A stretch of 64,000 nucleotides of DNA from positions 1 through 64,000 of the forward strand of contig JAFBJZ010000238.1 in NCBI GenBank assembly GCA_016785225.1, written 5' to 3'. The position numbers and the translations under genes are program-made. This stretch comes from Psettodes erumei (Eukaryota; Chordata; Actinopteri; Pleuronectiformes; Psettodidae). The notes below the pieces were generated by a model. The model saw only the letters and a list, made by a program, of their open reading frames with translations, searched no databases and was not told the origin of the DNA. Shown piece after piece: positions 32,360-44,465 of this stretch. Positions within the stretch are counted from its first letter, which is position 1; the number at the start of each line of letters is the position of its first letter.

Positions 32360-33010
32360 ATACTAGAAGAATAGGAGCCTATTATACCAGGCTGGTGCTG
32401 ACAAAGGGATTCATGCTTTTACTTAGAGTTGGACAGACTATTGTAATGTGCTGCTCACAAAAACATCATCATTTTCCACTGCTGCCAGAGTTTTGAATAG
32501 AAAGTGGAAATACGATCAGTAAATTTGTGCAAAATTTTAGAATCAATTTAAAATATAATGGTGGTTATTAAGGCCCTACATAGTCAAGAACCCAAATAAC
32601 TCTCCGACATGCTCATGAACTGTAAACCAGTTAGACCCCTCCAGTCATATGAAAAGTTTTCATCATAAAACTGCTGAAATTGTCTTTAACGTTTATGCTC
32701 TAAGCCTCGGGACATGCTACCCACTCATCTTTTAAAACTACACCGAAGACATTCCTTTTTAGCTGTGCCTCTCAGAGGATCATTTTATTGTATTTTTACT
32801 CCCTTATTTTCTAATATTATTTTTATTTAATTATTTTATTTTAATCTTTTTACATTGTAATGGTTTTATTGCACATCTTAATTTTACTGGGCAGTCCTAA
32901 TTATTTTACTTTATTAATAATATAAACTCACATGTATCATTTACTGTGTGTGGTTTGAAATGTTCTTTGTTTTTTTCTCTCATACACTGTCACTGCTCAC
33001 ACTTTGTGCA
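32360..33010 (+). pseudogene. Degraded LINE C-terminus, plus strand
   Basis: The phrases ACTATTGTAATGTGCTGCTC, CTGCTGCCAGAGTTTTGA, TCTCCGACATGCTCATGAAC and TTTTAAAACTACACCGAAGA occur in the order of the C-terminal region of a common fish non-LTR element that encodes LQ..QNAAARVLT, then YISDML, then a LWNxLP-type end. All frames are stop-ridden. It is one of few LINE pieces in the sense orientation of prkcz. Confidence 0.5.
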
Positions 33011-36000
33011 GCACATTGTACTTCCACGAACAGCAAAGCAGTCCGGTACTGAAGGCATTAGCCCAAACTTGATTTTACTTTTACTTGTGAAACAATCACC
33101 AAAAAAGCCTCAGTGAGCAAATGAACGTTGGCCCCTTTCTCATGCTTCATTGTTGTACTGGAAGGTGCTCCAAACTACATGCTTGAAGTTTATCTGTGGC
33201 TAAATTAGATTACATAAGCAACATGAAATATCTAAGATGCTATTCAATTGCATTGTGAGACATATAGCACCTATTTTTGGAGCTTGACCCATTACCAAAA
33301 ACTAAATTGCAGTTCTTGTCAGTGCTGCTGCTTCAGTTGTGAACATTCTTTTTTAACTTGTATCTTGCAAGTTCTAAATAGTTTTCAGTATAATAGTTTC
33401 AGTAATAGTTTTGGTGAGTCAACAACAACTTTATGAGAAGGACCCAGAGGACCTTATTCAAAAATGCTCCAGGTGACTCCTTTGCTTCAGAGGAAAGACA
33501 GATTATTTGGCCAGTGGAGACTGAAGTCAGAAAATGGTCCCATATATATTCTATCTATATATATTGTAACAGAAAAACCGTAACCGCAGAGGAGTCAGAG
33601 GAGACTTGCAGTAACATAAAAACACCACGAACCCCATGATAAGGATTTCTTCATCCTTTCATAGTACCTGCATTCATTCAGCCACTCTTACTGTTCAAGG
33701 AAGCAAGTAGTTGTTTGATACCGTCTTGGGTGGTAATCTGAGTCAAACTAATTCTGTTCATTTTGACTTTACATTTTCTTCTCTTGGTTCTCTGACACCC
33801 ACACAGATACACTATGGGATCTGTGCTGCAAGAGCCAACAGTGTACACCGGTGTCTTAGAAATCAAGAGGGGGCCAGAATGAGGGCATGCTTATTTATGG
33901 ACCCCCACCTCCCATTGATGACAAAGTGGCTGGGTGGAGTTAATCCTCTGGGGTAGGGGGCTTCTCAAAATTTGGGTTTATACTTGGTCATTTTCCAAAA
34001 AGTAAAAAATGGAATGCATTATCTAAACAGGAAAACCAGCAAGCAAATTTCCTTCCTTCCCTACACCAAACTGTCTGTTTGCTTACCACATGTCAAGTCA
34101 AGGAAAACCCAACAGGGAACATCACAGCTCTACATCCATCATTTTCATAGGATTTCTGCAGTCTCAGCTGAACTGGTGCCCACTTACAGTAAAGTGCAAT
34201 CATCTCATCAGTTATCAATTAAATACAATGTCAGTTTTAATGCTATATTTTATAAAAATCAGTGGTCCACCAATGCTGATTTCTGTATGTGGCTATTATG
34301 GATAAAGTTACCAATGCACATTTGACCATTTTCAAATATTACAGTATTTTACATGTAATTGTTGGGACTCTAAAATAGAATAGAACCAATTGAGGTCAAT
34401 GGTGTCTTATAGGTAGCATCTAACAGACTGCATCCCATTGGTGAAGCAGTGCAGCATCAATTTACTGTTACAGGCAGTACATAATGTGGGACCAGTACAT
34501 CAGCTGCATCTACAACAAAAGTGTAATGTACTAGCAAGAAGCAATCACTGCACTGAAACAGTGCCCAACTTCTGAGGATGATCTTTAATGTTATTATTAT
34601 TTAATTATTCAGCAGCTGCAGCCACAGTATGACCTGTTGTAGCAAGGGAACAATATAGTCTGGGGTATTTGAATTAGAGTTGTAAGAGGTACCGATGTAT
34701 CATCAGTTCTTTACTTGCAGTAGATTTGAGTGAGAGAGAGAGGGAGAAGCCCAGAACAGATGCTGAGCCATGAACTGCTGTGCACGGGTCCATCTAAGTG
34801 TTCACTGTATTTTGAATATTTTGACCATAATCTTATATTAATATTTATTAATATAATTATTTAGATTATTATTATATTAATATTTACCCTTCACTGAGCA
34901 CATGGGCTGTGCCTGCAGCCGCAGTGGTCATAGAAATACTAGCTGAAGTATTTACTGTAACCAAAAAAAGTGTTTTATGAAGTTTTATTACAATAGAATG
35001 TGATAATGCATGTATGTAAAATATATCTTGAAAGGGCTTTAGAAGTAATGTCGTGTTATGACACAGATGTGCAGAAAACAAATTACAAACAAGTCCTTCT
35101 TTATACGAAGCTGTTACTGGTGTTCTGCCTGTATCATCATTCACTCTATATCCCTGAAGGTCAAAGGAAGTTTTTATGAAGTGTCTTAGACCATAGCTAA
35201 ATATAGTCACTTTAAATCTAAAAATATGGTATCATCCTTCAATCTTGACACTTCAGCCCTTTGTTTTGGACACTGAAACTCTAAACACAATGGTTCCAGT
35301 GCAGCATGTATAACATTGAGGTAGCAGTGCAATAATCTGGGAAGAGAAATGGTTTAATCCAGTGTATTTTGTGCTGACCTTGCAGGTCACAGGTTAAGTG
35401 TAGACTGAGGATCGGTCCAATGACTTTAACATCACAGGAGCAATTCCCACATACCCAATCCCATTTAGTGAATGCTTCTGGCAAGGGCCATCCACTTTAT
35501 GTAACATGGGAGACCCTTAAAGTCTGTTTCATGATATGCCAAGAATCTTTTTAATTGGGTCACTAGTTGTGAATGTTTTGTATCATTGTACTGGATCCAT
35601 ACTCTGCTCTTTTTGTGGATTTTATTCATGTTTTGTGGAATATCCTCAACCTTAGTTTGCTTGTTGGCCCATGTTGTGATATGTTAAATTTTTTTTATCA
35701 TTGTGTTTACAAAGCTTCTCAGTGCAGCAGGCCTTGCAGAGGAAGGGTGAATTTACATTCTCATTCATGGCTTTGTCAGTGCGCATCGTTTACTTGGGGA
35801 AGAGATGGCACCAGGATGCAGTATGGGAAAAAAGAAGGCCAGCGGAGGCAGCAATCAGCAGTGGTCTGCTGGAAAGCCTTGGTTCCTGGAATCATGTGGT
35901 TGTATTCTGTGATGGCAGTGGCCTCTTATAGCAGGACAGTGTGACCAGTCTGACCAAATTCATCAGAAAAGAAGCTGTTCAAGTGTGTGTGGAATGTGCT

Positions 36001-36296
36001 GGGAAAACAAGTCATATACATGGACAACCCACCTCACAACTTACAGGACTTAAAGAATCTGATGCTAACATATTTAACATCTTGGTGACTTTTACCACAG
36101 AATACCTTCAAAGGTCTTGTGGAATCTATACCTTGAATGATCAAAGTTGTTTTGGTGGCACAAGGGGAACCCACACAATATTAAGCAGGTGGTACTAATG
36201 TGGCTGATCAATGCATGTGACAATTTGTTGTAAAGTCTTTGCAATGTGTGTGTATGGGTTCTTAAATGCCTTGTTGGGAAAAGATGCCTGTGTTCT

Positions 36297-36333
<37 letters not shown>

Positions 36334-36940
36334 TGAGAGAGAGAAGTCAGCATGCAGATCCTTCACAGATCACAAGACTCCGCTGTGAAATTGTTGAATC
36401 CACTGTGGCAGTTATGACTTACTTGGTCTGGGACACACTGGGCACAACTGATAGACAAAGAGGGAGGGGGAGGGGAAACGGAGTGAGAATGTTAATAGAC
36501 TGGATGAAACCAGTTAAGTAATTATCTTTGTAGTAGTAGTTTTCAGTGGCAAGGGGTTTTCCTCATCAATCTCAATTAAATTTCTAATTGGTTGTATTGG
36601 GTTTAAGACTTTAAAACACCCTGCATCTTCTGTTAAGTTGTGTAATTGTTCACATACCTGCCTTAAAAATTATATATAATAGTATATATACTGTATATAG
36701 TATATATAATAAAAGTATCATCAACATGATATTTAATGCACATTCAACTATTACTCATGTTCTTTCATCTAGTTATACCGAAAACAGTAAGATCAGCATA
36801 ATGTTTGCAGCATCCCCCTTGATGAACCTTCCTAGAAATAATAGTTATTATGTAAAATCAGTTGTATGATCTTAAATTTAAACATTGTCAGCACCTAATG
36901 GTTGATGAGTGGGACCAGGCGTGGACCTACATTTTACTTT
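33011..36940. other. Intron 4: no gene seen; simple repeats
   Basis: Intronic DNA with short domain-less frames. Simple repeats are (TG)n(AG)n at about 36297-36343 and an AT-rich self-complementary tract at about 36668-36712 (TATATAATAGTATATATACT...). Confidence 0.55.
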
Positions 36941-36949
36941 TACAAGTGA

Positions 36950-37800
36950 GTTGATCTCCAGGAGCAGTCTCAAGCTGTTTGCTGAGAGCAACAGAAACAA
37001 TGGAATCAGGAAAAGAGCTGTCAGAAGACCTCAACATGGAAACTGAGATACCTTCATAAAGCTGGAAAGGGATGTAAAATATTAAATATAACTATGAAGA
37101 ACATAATCCAGAGATGGAAGAAGCATGGACACACAAACACTCACAAGAAGTGAAAGACTATGCACAGGAACCCACTGGATACTTGTAGACAAAAAGAAGC
37201 ATGACTGGAATATGCTAAAAGCACGTGAACAAACCAAAATGAGTTTTAGAAAAAGGAAATAGGGTTTGATTAATTATATAGTCATAATTCTGACAGGTAC
37301 TCATGGTGAGGAGAGGAACACTGTTCCCACAGTCAAACATGGTGAAGGACCACTGATGTTTTGGGACTTTATGTGGGCATCAGACGCTGGAGCTCTGCAG
37401 AAAGTGAAAGGAAGAATGAATGCTGCCCAATGTCAAAAGATTTTAAAGCAAAGCCTCCTACCATTAGTCAAAAATAAAAAAGAATAAAATAAAGAGGCAG
37501 ACGATCATTTGACAAGACAATGATCCTAAGCTCAATGCAAAGTCAACTCAGGAATGGTTTCGAAAGAATAAGGTGAATGTTTTGTCATGACCTTCCCTCT
37601 CTCCAGACTTTAATATCATTGGAAACCTGTGGATAGATTGGAGAAGTCTGTACATGGCAGACAGCCAAACAATCTGGTAGACTTGAAACAAATATGTCAT
37701 GAAGAATGGACTAAAATTATACCTGAGAGGATACATAAGCTGCTCAGAAGGAACCCAAAGAGGTTGAGGAGGTTATAAAGGAAAGGGAAGGCATACAAAG
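36950..37800 (+). pseudogene. Tc1-like transposase remnant A
   Basis: Plus-strand frames give helix-turn-helix traces at about 36990-37040 (AVRRPQHGN), then VKHGEGPLMFWDFMWASDAG and KVKGRMNAAQCQKILKQSLL, then QDNDPKLNAKSTQEWFRKNK and SLSPDFNIIGNLW. This is the order of a Tc1 transposase. The second catalytic Asp is kept in QDND, but the Glu expected in the last motif is Gly. Several stops and shifts are present. TIRs were not found. Confidence 0.8.
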
Positions 37801-37883
37801 GATCATCAAGGATCAACATGTCATAAAGGGGATACAAACTATTATTCTGATATAATTTTCATTATTTCACTATAATATACATG

Positions 37884-37935
37884 CACTGGTCACTGCGTTA
37901 GGTACACCTGTACAATGTTATACAGTCTAACACAG
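37884..37935. repeat. Partial MITE of the 17534-17931 family
   Basis: TGCACTGGTCACTGCGTTAG, then GTACACCTGTACAATGTTAT, matches the terminal repeat of the mariner-type MITE in intron 1. Only one end is present. Confidence 0.6.
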
Positions 37936-38779
37936 GGATAGCCTTTGTACTACCTGATAGCTTGATATTAACTTTTTATTTTGACAACTGATACTTTAAG
38001 TCAGTTCAACAGAATTTAATCATGTGTAAGTTTGAGTAGAGACATTATAGCCATGCTTATTAGTAATTTGCAAAATATTGACTTTATCATACCTCTATTA
38101 TCTCCAAATAATGTTATAATTAAATCATTTCAGTTTCTTCTGAAATTGAAACTAAAAAAAGTATTCTGGTAAACTGAATGTGTCTTCCTTGTCCAGCTCA
38201 TGATGACATTCTTTGTCAGCAGTCTTTGTTGAGATAAGATATCTTTCAGAATATAGCAGATACTATATGTCACATAACATTTCCCTCACCGTGCCTTTTT
38301 GCCACAAGCAAGTCAGCTGCTCATTTAAAAGGAATGAAAATGTCATATGTCATTTGTCATTGTTGTGTCATGTTCATTGTTGTAATTAGAGTATCTATTT
38401 TGGTTCCCCACCCATTATACTCAGCACCTCTTGACTTATAAGCATATCAAGCTCCAGAAATAGCAACAGTGGTTTTGCAATGTGTCAGGCCTCCCTGCTG
38501 CACTGCAGCACACACCCACATGTTCTCCCCACTGCTGATAACAAAGCAGCTGGGAAGCTGCTTTGTTAGCACTAATCTGAATGCAGACACTACTCGAATG
38601 CTCAGATGTATTTGATTTACATATAACGCGTACATTTTCCTTCTATAGTTGCATAAACTATCTGGATCTCATGTCTGCAGTGTATAGGACACTAAATGTA
38701 AAACAAATCTTGAATAGGGGTGATCATAATCTTGCTCACAGAAATTGTTGCATGCAGTTCTGAGTGTAACAAATTTCAG
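37936..38779. other. Intron 4: no gene seen
   Basis: AT-rich DNA without recognisable coding sequence or repeat ends. Confidence 0.55.
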
Positions 38780-39230
38780 ATTCAGAAAAAAAAACCTTAA
38801 TTGATCCCAGCAGGAAAATCACTTTAAATTCCCACAACACACAGTTTAGAAAGAGCAAATAAGTTTAAAAAGTAAAAAAGTACTTCATTAATTCATTTGT
38901 ATGTAGTAATAATAAATGCAAAGTAAGACACTAAAAAGTACAGATGTGAATACACAAAAATGTATATGTAAGGTAGAGTCTCTACGCCTCTTAACATTAG
39001 CATACAGCATAAAAGGTCATGAAGAAAGCGCATATGGAAGCAGGATTTTGGTTGGGGCAGATGTAAACTACAACAAAGATGGCGTGTGAGGAGTCCTTGG
39101 GAAAGTAGTAGGGATGTAGCCCCACATCAAGAAGTTCAGTGTCTGGTCTGTAGAAGGATTCCTTTTCTTGTCTGCTCAAACCATCTAAAACTCATGCGAA
39201 TGATGGGATTAAGAGTATCTTCCTGTTAGC
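38780..39230 (-). pseudogene. L2-like LINE fragment, endonuclease joined to 3' tail
   Basis: The minus-strand frame 39179-38997 contains RPDTELLDVGLHPYYFPKDS, then HAIFVVVYICPNQNPASICA, matching the middle of an L2-like endonuclease (compare DIELLAVSVRPYHLAREFSH in the copy at 42500). About 150 bp further on, near 38795, a LINE-type 3' tail AACCTTAATTGATCCC appears. The reverse transcriptase is absent, so this is an internally deleted or rearranged copy. Confidence 0.65.
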
Positions 39231-39798
39231 ATGTCTTTTTGAAACATAACATGGCCCAACTGCAGCCTTGCAGACCCTTGCAGACTCTACGAACTATGCC
39301 CATTGTCATCTGCAGTAGTCATTTAGCGGTGAAGGTCCAAACCACATTTAACCCCAAACATATCACATATCACCCTTCACAGCTTGCTTGGTCTACTTGC
39401 ATAACTCTTCAATCACAGAAGTCTGATTCCTCACAAGTGTTCCAAGCTCATCCATCCAATTGTTCAGTGATCTCATGTTACCCCTGATGATGGATGGGAG
39501 ATATGCTTCTCCCTATAATGTTGTCCCTTATTTCTGTTGTCTGTGTGTGCTAATGATTTCCACGGGGATGTCTGTTCTGGTCACCATGCTGGCTGTCTCA
39601 GCATGATCAATGGGTCCCTGGTGTAAATAATGTGACGGTGGAGTTGCTGTATGGCAGCATAACAGAATGTTAGCATTCAAAAAGGTAGCTGAATGAAGTA
39701 TGAAGTAATTTCACAGTGAAAAAACAGACCAGAACTGTCTCTACTAGAAATGTTAGAGGACAAGGCTTGAATAAGTTACTAATAAAAATTTGGATAAG
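39231..39798. other. Intron 4: no gene seen
   Basis: Unassigned DNA between two L2-like LINE copies. Confidence 0.5.
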
Positions 39799-42700
39799 TA
39801 GAATAGAATAGAATAGAATAGAAACTTTATTGATCCCACGATGGGGAAATTTGTTCGTTTCCTCAGCTCCATTACAGAAAGAAACAAAGCAATTGAAATG
39901 TACCACATAAATTACACAACAAAAAATTTAAAAAAGGAAACAACATATACAGCGGGGCATTGTATACAAAAAAACACTATATACAAACAGCAGAGCATAC
40001 ACGGTATGCAGTTATGCAGTTATGGGTGGAGGGTTGTGGAGGTGTTTGGTAATAAATAAGTGAATAAATATGTGTGTCGGTTGTAAGGTGGCAGTGAAGT
40101 GACCGAGTGACTCTCAGCGTCATGATGCGTTGTATAGTCTAACTGCTGCTGGGATGAATGACCTGCGAAAGCGCTCCTTCCTGCAACGAGGGTGTTTCAG
40201 TCTCTGACTGAAGGAGCTGCTCAGCGCACCCACGGTCTCATGCAGAGGGTGATGGGGGTTGTCCATGATGGATGTCAGCTTCGTCAACATCCTCCTCTCA
40301 CCCACCACAGCCACAGACTCTAGGGGACATCCCAGCACGGAGCTCGACCTCCGCACTAGTTTATCGATCATGCTCCTGTCTCTGTCGGTGCATCCACCCC
40401 CCCAGCAGGCTACTGCGTAGAAAATGGCGGATGCCACAACAGAGTCATAAAAGGTTCTCAGCAGAGTCCTGCAGACTCCGAAGGACCTCAGTCTCCTCAA
40501 CAGGTGGAGTCGACTCTGGCCCCTCTTGTACAGGACATTTGTGTTTGTGGACCAGTCCAGTTTGTTATTGAGATGAACACCCAGGTACTTGTACGAGTCC
40601 ACTGTCTCGATGTCTCTTCCCTGGATGTTCACTGGTGTGGTAGGGGGTGACTTCCTCCTGAAGTCTATCACCATCTCCTTTGTCTTGCTGGCGTTGATCT
40701 GCAGAGCATTGACCTCACACCAGTCAACAAAGTCCCTGATGACCCCCCTGTATTCCCGGTCGTTCCCGTCTGATACGCATCCGATGATGGCCGTATCATC
40801 TGAGAACTTCTGTAGGTGGCAGTGGTCTGAGTTATATCTAAAGTCCGAAGTGTACAGACTAAACAGGAAGGGTGAGAGGACTGTGCCCTGTGGCGCCCCG
40901 TACTGCAGACTACCACATCAGACACACAGTTCTGGAGCCTCACGTTCTGTGGTCTGTTGGTGAGGTAGTCAATGGTCCATGTAGTCAGCTGCTCATCCAC
41001 TCCAGCTGCCTCCAGCTTCCCTCTCAACAGTGCAGGCTGGATGGTGTTGAAAGCACTGGAGAAGTCAAAGAACATGACCCTCACAGTGCTCCCTACCTGC
41101 TCCAGGTGAGAGAGGGATCGGTGTAGCAGGTAGATGACGGCGTCATCCACCCCGATGCCGGGCCGGTAGGCAAACTGCAGGGGATCCAGCGCTGAACTCA
41201 CCAGGAGGCAGAGGTGATGGAGGATGAGCCTCTCCATGGCCTTCATCAGGTGTGACGTCAGGGCCACAGGTCTGAAGTGGTTGGGCTCCCTGGGGTGCGT
41301 GATCTTGGGCACAGGAACCACGCAGGAAGTCTTCCACAGTTCAGGAACCCTCTCCAGACTCAGGCTCAGGTCAAAGATATGCAGGACCACCTGACAGAGC
41401 TAGTCTGCACAGTCCCTGAGAAGTCTGGGGCTGATTCTGTCTGGACCTGCTGCCTTCCTGATCTTTGTCCTCCTGAGCAGGCTCCTCACCTGATTCGCTG
41501 TGAGGCGGAGGCTGAGCTGGGCTAGGGTAGGGGATGTGGCCGGCTTTGTTGTGGGTGGGTATGTGTGTGGATGTGTGGATGGGGGTGAAGCAGGGAGGTG
41601 AGAGGAGAGTGCAGGTAGCGATGGGTGCTGCACTGGGAGAGGAGGGGCAGGAAGCTGGGGGGTGGGGGAGGTGTTGAGTGACCCAGAGTCGAATCTGTTG
41701 AAAAACAGATTCAGGTCGTTCGCCCACCCCCGGTCAGCAGAAGCTGTGGCTCCTCCATTCTCCTCAAAGGGGCCGGAGATTTTGTTCATTTTTCTCCAGA
41801 CTTCACAGACTTTGCTCTGCTGAAGCCGTTCCTCCATCTTCCTCCTGAAGCTCTCCTTGGCCCCCCGGATCTTATGTTTTAGATCCTTTTGCACTCTCCT
41901 CAGTTCTCCTTTGTTTCCGGATTTGAAAGCCCTCTTCTTGTCATTCAGCAGGGCCTTCAGCTCCGGGGTCACCCACGGTTTGTTGTTGGAGAAACACCGC
42001 ACCTTCTTGGTTGGCACAGTGTTCTCCACGCAGAAGTTGATATAATCCGTTATGCAGTGGGTGAGGGCGTCGATGTCCTCACCATGGGGCCTGCAGAGTT
42101 CCTGCCAGTCTGTGCATTCAAAGCAGTCCCTCAGGGCCTCACTGCAGTCCTCAGACCACATCCTTATCATCTTCTTGGTGGGGGGTTTCCTCTTCACCAT
42201 GGGGGTGTAGGTGGGGTGAAGGATGATCAGGTTGTGGTCTGAGTGGCCAAGCGGGGGGAGGGGTGATGAGCTGTAAGCCTCCTTTGTGTTGGCAAACAGC
42301 AAGTCCAAGGTTTTATTGTCCCTTGTGTGGCAATCAACATACTGGGTGAAGTTGGGGAGAGTGGTGGAGAGCTAGGCATGGTTGAAATCCCCGGAGATAA
42401 TGATAAGGGACTGTGGATGTGCCATCTGCAGTTGAGAGACAGTGGTGTGAATGTCCTCGCAGGCTGCCGTAGCGTCGGCCGAGGGCGGGATGTACACAGT
42501 CAACACAATAACATGTGAAAACTCCCGAGCCAGGTGGTATGGCCGAACGCTAACCGCTAACAGTTCAATGTCTTTGGTACAGCGCTGCTCCTTCACGGTG
42601 ATGTGTCCTGGGTTACACCATCTCTCATTCACGTACATTGCCAGTCCCCCACCTCTCCTCTTACCGCTCTCCCTCGCGCTCCGGTCCGCTCTCACCAGTT

Positions 42701-43250
42701 GAAAGCCATCCAAAGTTACGACGGAGTCCGGTTTGTGGTCCGTGAGCCAAGTCTCTGTAAACAGCAGGAGGCTGCTCTGCTGGTACTCCCACTGCAGTCT
42801 GGTAAGCGCCGTCAGCTCTTCCATCTTGTTGGGTAAAGATCTTACGTTACCCATAAGAACAGATGGAATGCTCGGTTTGTACCGTCTCCTTCTATCCCGG
42901 TACTTTGCTCCAGCCCTGCAGCCCCTTCTCCGACGCCGTAATTCCTTTGGAATTTCGGGTCGCTCCTCCGGGAGTACCCTCCTGTTGCTCCATGCTAACA
43001 GCTGATCCCGGCTGTAAACAATGGGGTGGCTCACAGGTTCTGCAGATGTGGTGATGAAAAGTCCCAAAAAGAGTAGAAGACATGCTACTACTCTTCCAAA
43101 ACTTAGCAGGTCCATAGTGATTTTGGAACAAAAGGGAATGACACGACCCAGAGAGTCGGGAAGAACTTAAATCACCAAAAAAACGCAAGAAAACAAGAGA
43201 TAGACTATGAGCTGGGTAACAGGCTGCCTACCATGGCGCCATCTTGCTGG
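39799..43250 (-). mobile_element. Nearly full-length L2/CR1-like LINE (about 3.45 kb)
   Basis: The 5' end is near 43250 (CCAGCAAGATGGCGCCATGG). A leader of about 135 bp precedes a single long protein interrupted by two TAG codons and one frameshift. The 3' UTR ends with GGGATCAATAAAGTTTC and a (TATTC)n tail, written on the plus strand as GAATAGAATAGAATAGAATA at 39799-39818. The combination of full 5' end and tail shows it is complete. No clear target duplication was found. Relatively few lesions make it the youngest LINE in the window. It is antisense to prkcz. Confidence 0.9.
40120..43115 (-). pseudogene. L2-like LINE polyprotein: leader, endonuclease, RT, C-terminus
   Basis: Starting at the ATG 43115, the order is a hydrophobic leader (MDLLSFGRVVACLLLFLGLF), YSRDQLLAWSN, a basic linker, then endonuclease: VLMGNVRSLPNKMEELTALT, LLFTETWLTD, RRGGGLAMYVNERWCNPGHI and ISGDFNHA. 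A TAG at 42374-42372 interrupts. The same frame resumes with LDLLFANTKEAYSSSPLPPL and SDHNLI (catalytic Asp-His region), then a connector to RKAAGPDRISPRLLRDCAD. A second TAG lies at 41402-41400. RT follows with ERVPELWKTSCVVPVPK, MFFDFSSAFNTIQP (motif A intact) and, after a one-base shift near 40893-40900, FSDD (motif C intact, about 40807). The C-terminus is YKYLGVHLNNKLDWS...RRSFIPAAVRLYNAS. Only three lesions were seen in about 1000 codons. The product would copy LINE RNA into chromosomes. Confidence 0.9.
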
Positions 43251-43841
43251 TAACCAGTATGACAAAGTATGACAAAAGAAGAAAAATTAGGCAAAACTGC
43301 AACAGGTTGCATGGTTCGTGCATGCACACAAAAAGGGTTTAGTATCAGTAGGAATATCAGTAGCAGCCTTGATATTCCCGTGCTGTTCACAGCACTTCCT
43401 GTACCATTATTGTTATTTCTTGTGAATTCATCTGATCTTGGGCAGGTTTATATCTGCAGCAGCATATCTTCAAAGAACTAACATAGTTCTGAAGCTATCA
43501 ATGGTTGCGTTGTTAGTAGAGCATTGACAGTGGCACAACAGAGTGCCATTGTTCTGACTTTGACACACACTGGTTTTTGTACTGATCAGAATGATCGCAT
43601 CATGAATAAGAGCGGGATTAAACTGCACTTGGTTCACGTCAAGACTATATGTTTGACTAAAAATGGTCTTTCAATGGGCCATTTCCCTGAAAAACACAAG
43701 TAAAATATTCTACTAGTTTCTCAGAAATGGACTATATTACTGTTGTCAACTTCTGTGTATGCTATAAGCAGAAGGAAAGTAATTACACATTTTCTTATTT
43801 TTTATATTTTATTACCTTAAAAAGCTAAACATATGGTGTTA
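43251..43841. other. Intron 4: no gene seen
   Basis: Flank of the LINE. A minus-strand frame at 43390-43205 starts with a hydrophobic stretch but crosses into the LINE 5' end and is not considered real. Confidence 0.5.
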
Positions 43842-44060
43842 TACAATCCAACACAACATCTCTGCCATGAATTCAACTTCTACAAAGTTCATTGAGCTCA
43901 TAATGGGAGGTGATGATGTACTGGAGTGCATTATCCTGACAGTAATTCCTAATATTCCGATCCCCTCATGTATATAAATACGGCAGACAAAATATTAGAA
44001 CCTAATACCTACTTTGAGCTCATCTTTAGTGGATGAGAAATATGGTAATAGTGGTTTAAA
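43842..44060. repeat. Partial MITE of the 17534-17931 family
   Basis: ATACAATCCAACACAACATC, then TCATTGAGCTCATAATGGGA, GTACTGGAGTGCATTATCCT and CTCATGTATATAAATACGGC match, in inverse or direct sense, blocks of the MITE in intron 1 (for example TATAATGCGCTCCAGTAC there). The terminal inverted repeats are degraded. Confidence 0.6.
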
Positions 44061-44389
44061 GCTTAAAGCTAAGCTAAAAAACACAGTAAGTGGACCTTGA
44101 GTTGATTGTGATTGTAGAGAGAATAAGTGTTTTTCAGATGGTAAGAATGCACATGAATGCACCATTTTGATGAACAATTCAGTCAATCCTCACTTTAAAA
44201 TCTTCTTATCCTATTTGGGTAAGAGCTAAATTAGAAAATGCTTGAGAAGTTGATGAGGAGAGTAGTTACTTTTGTTAGCAAAGATTTAAGTTCCCCCATA
44301 AATAAATAAATATTTGTGCACAAATCTTGTTCAAGGTGTACTGCCAAGTGCTCTTAGAAGCGATTTGTGTACCACAGAGTTCCATTCAG

Positions 44390-44465
44390 ATCCAACACCC
44401 AATCTGGTATCGGCCGATATATACCAATACGATACAGATACGATACCGATACCTTGTACAAAAGC
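44390..44465. repeat. GATACC-rich interspersed-repeat fragment
   Basis: ATCTGGTATCGGCCGATATA, then CGATACAGATACGATACCGA, a locally repeated GATAC motif that recurs in fish hAT-like MITEs. No ends were identified. Confidence 0.4.

Noticed and set aside
36668..36712. Self-complementary TATATA tract as a possible terminator or hairpin RNA
   Set aside because: Simple AT-rich microsatellite. No flanking stem or transcript evidence.
41857..42242. Plus-strand frames over the L2-like LINE
   Set aside because: Shadows of the minus-strand endonuclease and connector coding sequence.
43205..43390. Minus-strand ORF with signal-peptide-like N-terminus just upstream of the LINE
   Set aside because: Its start lies in flanking DNA and its end in the LINE 5' UTR. 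No evidence the two were ever one gene.
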